From: JANWHZ01 sp035545555
GTDB lineage: Bacteria > Patescibacteriota > Saccharimonadia > Saccharimonadales > UBA4665
Length of the DNA: 23,314 nt
Reading direction: 5' to 3'
NCBI GenBank assembly: GCA_035545555.1
Contig: DASZYD010000017.1
Coordinates: 1 to 23,314 of the forward strand
The position numbers were made by a program, and so were the translations under genes. How positions within the stretch are numbered: position 1 is the first letter of the stretch; each line of letters starts with the position of its first letter. Positions 20,689 through 23,314 of this stretch are shown one piece after another. The notes under the pieces were generated by a model. That model did not search any database. It was not told the DNA's origin and saw nothing but the letters and a program-made list of their open reading frames with translations.

Positions 20689-21666
20689 TCACCCTCGCTT
20701 TCTGTGCGCCAATTGCACGACCGTTACGCCCTGTGCCCGCAGAAAGTCCACTGCGCGGCGGTCCCACCAGTCATCAATATAGTGTACTTCGCTGATGCCG
20801 GCGTTCACAATAAGCCGTGCGCACATCATGCACGGTGATAGGGTAACGATCATCGTTGCCCCTTGTAGAGGCAGGCCTCCTTTCGCCGCCTGCGCGATGC
20901 ACCGCTCCTCAGCGTGCGACACCGTCGGCGGGCTGACCCAGGTGCCGTCGTCGCGCTCCTCTTCCATGGGATCGTCAGTCAGGCTGGCGTTCGGCAGGGA
21001 GATGAGTGCGTCGCCGCTGATAATGGCCGCGCCGACTTGCGCGGTCCTCTTGGCCTGAGATGCCTTTTTGCTGCGAAGTGCCGCCTCAAGCGCCTGGCGG
21101 TACATCGCTTTTTTGTCGTAGCTGGCCGACCGTACTGCCGCATATTTCTCGTCAAACTTGGCGCTCAATTTCTCGATCTCGGCTGCCTGGTCTTTATATA
21201 AATCGGCATTTTCCAGCGGTGTATATTTGAGCTGGCGGTAGTTCCAGACGCTTAGGTCCGGCGCATCAAACGGGATGCAGTGCAGGTGCAGGTGGCCAAC
21301 GGTGCTCTGCGCCTCGGGCCCGCCGTCACGTAGAATGTACTGCACGCCCTTCAGTCCGTGCACTTTGCGGATCAGCTTTTTAGCGATATACATCATCTTG
21401 CGCATCGTTTCCCATTCGCCGGGCGTCAGTTCTTTGGCCGAACGGACATGGCGGCGAGGGATAATCATAAGATTGCCGTCGATATAGGCGAAGAGGGCCA
21501 CGGTCATCACGACGCCGTTTTCTTCGTAAAAAATATACTTGTCGCGCAAATCGCAGAACACGCACTTGCCGGTGTGCTGCCAGATATCACCGTAGTAGCC
21601 GCCGGTACGCGCGTCGCGGTAATAGATCTGTTTCTGTTGTTCCTCGGACGGCAGCGGGGCGCTCAT
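20689..21666 (-). CDS. HIT domain fused to a (d)CMP-deaminase domain
   Basis: A 325-aa two-domain protein. Residues about 30-150 are a HIT nucleotide hydrolase/transferase domain: a CVFC pair, LMIIPRRHV, and GHLHLHCIP (His125, His127, His129 of the histidine triad). A charged helical linker (about 155-205) follows. Residues about 206-320 are a deoxycytidylate-deaminase-like domain with zinc ligands in SHAEE (His251, catalytic Glu253) and SPCMMC (Cys279, Cys282). dCMP deaminase makes dUMP, the ThyA substrate, and thyA follows one base later. The HIT half may hydrolyse a nucleotide such as a dinucleotide or NDP derivative. The ATG overlaps the upstream nucleotidyltransferase stop by 4 nt. Confidence 0.9.
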   Translation of the reverse strand: MSAPLPSEEQQKQIYYRDARTGGYYGDIWQHTGKCVFCDLRDKYIFYEENGVVMTVALFAYIDGNLMIIPRRHVRSAKELTPGEWETMRKMMYIAKKLIRKVHGLKGVQYILRDGGPEAQSTVGHLHLHCIPFDAPDLSVWNYRQLKYTPLENADLYKDQAAEIEKLSAKFDEKYAAVRSASYDKKAMYRQALEAALRSKKASQAKRTAQVGAAIISGDALISLPNASLTDDPMEEERDDGTWVSPPTVSHAEERCIAQAAKGGLPLQGATMIVTLSPCMMCARLIVNAGISEVHYIDDWWDRRAVDFLRAQGVTVVQLAHRKRG

Positions 21667-22220
21667 TTTTCCTTCAGCGGGTCTTTGCGCAGCTCCATGA
21701 AATCTTTGAAAATATCACCCAGATGGCCGCCAATGGCGCGCTGGACAATTTTGGTCGTGGAGATCTCGGTCGACTGGCGGTCGATGATCTGTACCTCGCC
21801 GCCGTAGCCGGTGACCGTCTTATACTCTTTGGAGTCCTGATACTGCTCGGTCCAATCTTCTTTGACAGTAATGTAGACGTCCGGCTTGAGCAGGCCGAGC
21901 GACGGCTGGCAGCTGGGCTCGGGTAAGATCGTCACAAAGTCGACCGCGCGCAGGTAGGTCAGCATTTCGGCGCGGATCTTCTCGTCCAGGATGGGCTTGT
22001 TGGGGCCTTTCACGCGGCGGATGGCGTCGTTGCTGCTGACACCCACCACCAGGATGTCGCCGTGGCTTTTGGCTTCCTCGAGGTAGCGGCACTGGCCGAC
22101 GTGCAGGAGATCCCACGAGCCGGCCGTAAAGACCACTTTTTTGCCTTTCTCCGCCAGTTTGTCGTGCAATACCATCAGGTCGCTCTGCGGCACCAGCCGC
22201 TTCTTCCATGCCGAAGTCAT
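21663..22220 (-). CDS. RfaE2/HldE-like nucleotidyltransferase (cytidylyltransferase fold)
   Basis: A 185-aa protein with the nucleotidyltransferase signature VVFTAGSWDLLHVGQCRYLEEAK (HVGQ at 40-43, where the family has HxGH), GVSSNDAIRRVKG and the ISTTKIVQR segment near the end (family S-T-T). Relatives are heptose-1-phosphate adenylyltransferase and glycerol-phosphate or ethanolamine-phosphate cytidylyltransferases. The replaced second His may affect substrate or rate. The start at 22220 is set by GGAGGG nine bases upstream; the frame opens 29 codons earlier, within the promoter. It is the first gene of an operon with the HIT-deaminase and thyA, an odd partner unless it feeds a nucleotide pool or a nucleotide-activated head group. 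Confidence 0.85.
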   Translation of the reverse strand: MTSAWKKRLVPQSDLMVLHDKLAEKGKKVVFTAGSWDLLHVGQCRYLEEAKSHGDILVVGVSSNDAIRRVKGPNKPILDEKIRAEMLTYLRAVDFVTILPEPSCQPSLGLLKPDVYITVKEDWTEQYQDSKEYKTVTGYGGEVQIIDRQSTEISTTKIVQRAIGGHLGDIFKDFMELRKDPLKEK

Positions 22221-22250
22221 GCTACCAAACCCTCCACAATCTGTACGTCC

Positions 22251-22259
22251 AGTGTAACA
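22251..22259 (-). promoter_or_regulatory. Extended -10 promoter of the nucleotidyltransferase-deaminase-thyA operon
   Basis: Minus strand TGT-TACACT (TACACT 22256-22251). The start near 22244 would leave about 24 nt of leader containing the GGAGGG site. No good -35 is present (TGGTAA at 17 nt). Confidence 0.5.
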
Positions 22260-22347
22260 ATCTTTGGTACCAGTTACCATGCCCGGTGTTGTTGTTTTCG
22301 TCGGCACCTAGAGGCTACGAGAGTTCTACGCCGATCTTGGCAGCCAA

Positions 22348-22551
22348 CTAATGCACCCACTGGTCCAAGCGTTCGATCTGATGGCCCATGACCAGGCGCT
22401 CTTCTTCGTCAATCCCCTGGCGCTTCGCTAGAGCGTCCACGGCATTCAGGATTTGGTCGATCCGGCCATTCGTATCTTCGAACCGCTCATCAATGCGGTC
22501 GAACCGCTCTTCCATATACTTGAATAATTTGGTGAACTCATCAGCGCTCAT
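22348..22551 (-). CDS. Small coiled-coil protein of CPR type
   Basis: A 67-aa protein from ATG 22551: MSADEFTKLFKYMEERFDRI, a run of charged heptads, then QILNAVDALAKRQ and a closing IERLDQWVH. The NAVDA-AKR segment and final ERL-W remind me of small hypothetical coiled-coil proteins I associate with Saccharibacteria and related CPR genomes; no function is known. It should form a helical bundle. The start is chosen because a full promoter (TTGACC-N17-CATACT) ends 7 nt upstream; the frame opens 12 codons earlier, inside that promoter. Confidence 0.7.
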   Translation of the reverse strand: MSADEFTKLFKYMEERFDRIDERFEDTNGRIDQILNAVDALAKRQGIDEEERLVMGHQIERLDQWVH

Positions 22552-22558
22552 AGGTTGT

Positions 22559-22587
22559 AGTATGTGCTGCCACAAGTACCGGGTCAA
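22559..22587 (-). promoter_or_regulatory. Leaderless-type promoter overlapping the stop of the APH-like gene
   Basis: Minus strand TTGACC (22587-22582), 17-nt spacer, CATACT (22564-22559), 7 nt, ATG 22551. The TGA stop (22586-22584) of the upstream gene is part of the -35 hexamer. Confidence 0.65.
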
Positions 22588-23314
22588 CAGGAATTGTCAA
22601 TAATACGGCGCGCCAGCAGCAGGTCGCGCGTCCGTGTAAAGTGCTCGTTAGCCGGCAGACTTTCGTAGGGATTGTGGCGCAGGAACTTATAGAAATCATA
22701 GAGCAGAAAGGCATCGAGCAGCGGTTCGAGCAACCGGCGGGCCGAGGTGTCCAGACGGCCGCCGCCGCGCTTCTGGTAGCCGGAGCGAAGGAAGGCGCGG
22801 CGCACTGCCGGCGGCGTCTTGTGTTTGCAATCGACCAGCAGAAAAGCGAGCGTGCGTGCCACGTCTATGACAGGGTTGCCTAACGCTGTTTTTTCAAAGT
22901 CAAGCATCCCGCTGATCGCCATGCCGAACTCGCTAGGCGGCGCATCGGTAAACAATATGTTGCTGCGCACAAAGTCCATGTGCAAGGGCTGCCGGCCCGG
23001 CAGGCAGGCGGCCGCCCGCAGCACGCCCTGTTGCCGCTGTAACGTCAATAGCGGGATCTGTAACTGCAGCTTCGCTGCTATGGCCGCCGTAACCGGCGCA
23101 GCGGCAAAATAGCGGGCCATATGGTCTGTAATCGCCAGATATGTTGCAGCGACGTCGGGGAGCCCATCGCAGGAACAATCCTGCCACGTGCGATGCATCA
23201 GCCCCATGGTTTGACCAAGCAGCGAGAGATGCTTGCGCGTGTACGCATCCCAGGCGATCGTGCTGCCGGGCAGATAGGTATACAGGCAGGCATAGCGGGT
23301 CTGCCGGGGGCCAC
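22584..23314 (-). CDS. APH/choline-kinase family phosphotransferase (partial, N-terminus outside window)
   Basis: The minus-strand frame is open to the right edge, so an internal ATG at 23207 is not the true start. The visible part shows YACLYTYLPGSTIAWDAYT with GQTMGLMHRT before the catalytic loop PLHMDFVRSNILFTD (His-x-Asp, Asn) and SGMLDFEKTALGNPVIDVARTLAF (metal-binding Asp), as in aminoglycoside/homoserine/choline kinases. These phosphorylate small hydroxyl substrates with ATP. The substrate cannot be read from the sequence; resistance should not be assumed. The C-terminus is complete. Confidence 0.88.
   Translation of the reverse strand, partial: GPRQTRYACLYTYLPGSTIAWDAYTRKHLSLLGQTMGLMHRTWQDCSCDGLPDVAATYLAITDHMARYFAAAPVTAAIAAKLQLQIPLLTLQRQQGVLRAAACLPGRQPLHMDFVRSNILFTDAPPSEFGMAISGMLDFEKTALGNPVIDVARTLAFLLVDCKHKTPPAVRRAFLRSGYQKRGGGRLDTSARRLLEPLLDAFLLYDFYKFLRHNPYESLPANEHFTRTRDLLLARRIIDNSC

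Noticed and set aside
1..23314. CRISPR arrays, insertion sequences, phage or rRNA genes
   Set aside because: No spaced direct repeats, transposase or integrase motifs, or rRNA-like sequence were seen on either strand.
1..23314. TGA recoded as glycine or tryptophan, as in some CPR-related lineages
   Set aside because: Recognisable genes (thyA, rplK-adjacent genes, fusion gene) end at TGA or other stops at their family-typical length, with no in-frame TGA inside conserved domains.

Overview
The window is a GC-rich, densely packed bacterial chromosome segment with about 27 protein genes, one tRNA and several very small ORFs. The gene content suggests a Patescibacteria/CPR genome, most likely Saccharibacteria (TM7). 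The evidence is compact housekeeping genes (secE-nusG, rplK-rplA, thyA), a GT4-GH57-GH15 alpha-glucan cluster, small coiled-coil proteins of a kind I associate with CPR genomes, and standard use of TGA as stop. This assignment is inference from content; no rRNA is present.

Layout. 1-3403 (minus): a three-gene alpha-glucan operon made of a GT4 glycogen-synthase-like enzyme, a GH57 amylase and a GH15 glucoamylase that runs off the left edge. 3518-5340 (minus): CDP-alcohol phosphatidyltransferase, PHP-domain phosphoesterase and a CDP-archaeol-synthase-like (CarS/DUF46) membrane enzyme. Divergent to it, 5401-7898 (plus) holds a fusion of CDP-alcohol phosphatidyltransferase and diacylglycerol-kinase domains, then an Erm/KsgA-type rRNA dimethyltransferase. 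Together 3.5-7.0 kb reads as a phospholipid head-group module. 7.9-9.95 kb: small independent genes (DUF1801, a four-helix membrane protein, a YCII protein, a coiled-coil protein) and tRNA-Trp(CCA). 10.07-12.6 kb: P-loop kinase, YgjP-like metallopeptidase and a soluble PAS histidine kinase, convergent with a membrane GT2 (12.6-14.1 kb). 14.2-17.4 kb: secE-nusG, a novel membrane protein gene, and rplK-rplA. 17.4-19.9 kb: a kinase-fold gene broken by one frameshift, a 46-aa acidic ORF and a second GT4. 19.9-22.2 kb (minus): RfaE2-like nucleotidyltransferase, HIT-dCMP-deaminase fusion and thyA, a likely dTMP-synthesis operon. 22.3-23.3 kb (minus): a small coiled-coil protein and an APH-family kinase entering from the right edge.

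The strongest cross-cutting signal is promoter placement. Many genes without a Shine-Dalgarno carry a recognisable -10 box (TACAAT, TAAAAT, CATAAT, CATACT, TATAGT), often with a -35 at 16-18 nt or a TGn extension, only 7-11 nt before the start codon. This predicts leaderless or nearly leaderless mRNAs. Genes inside operons, the ribosomal-protein genes and a few others have clear Shine-Dalgarno sites instead.

The most unusual element is upstream of secE. A TTGACC-N17-TACCCT promoter appears to start transcription at an 11-codon leaderless ORF. Its own sequence forms a stem-loop followed by a T-run, and its stop codon overlaps the secE Shine-Dalgarno. The next gene upstream is divergent, so this terminator-like hairpin has no plus-strand transcript to end except the secE-nusG mRNA itself. 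It looks like an undescribed attenuator.
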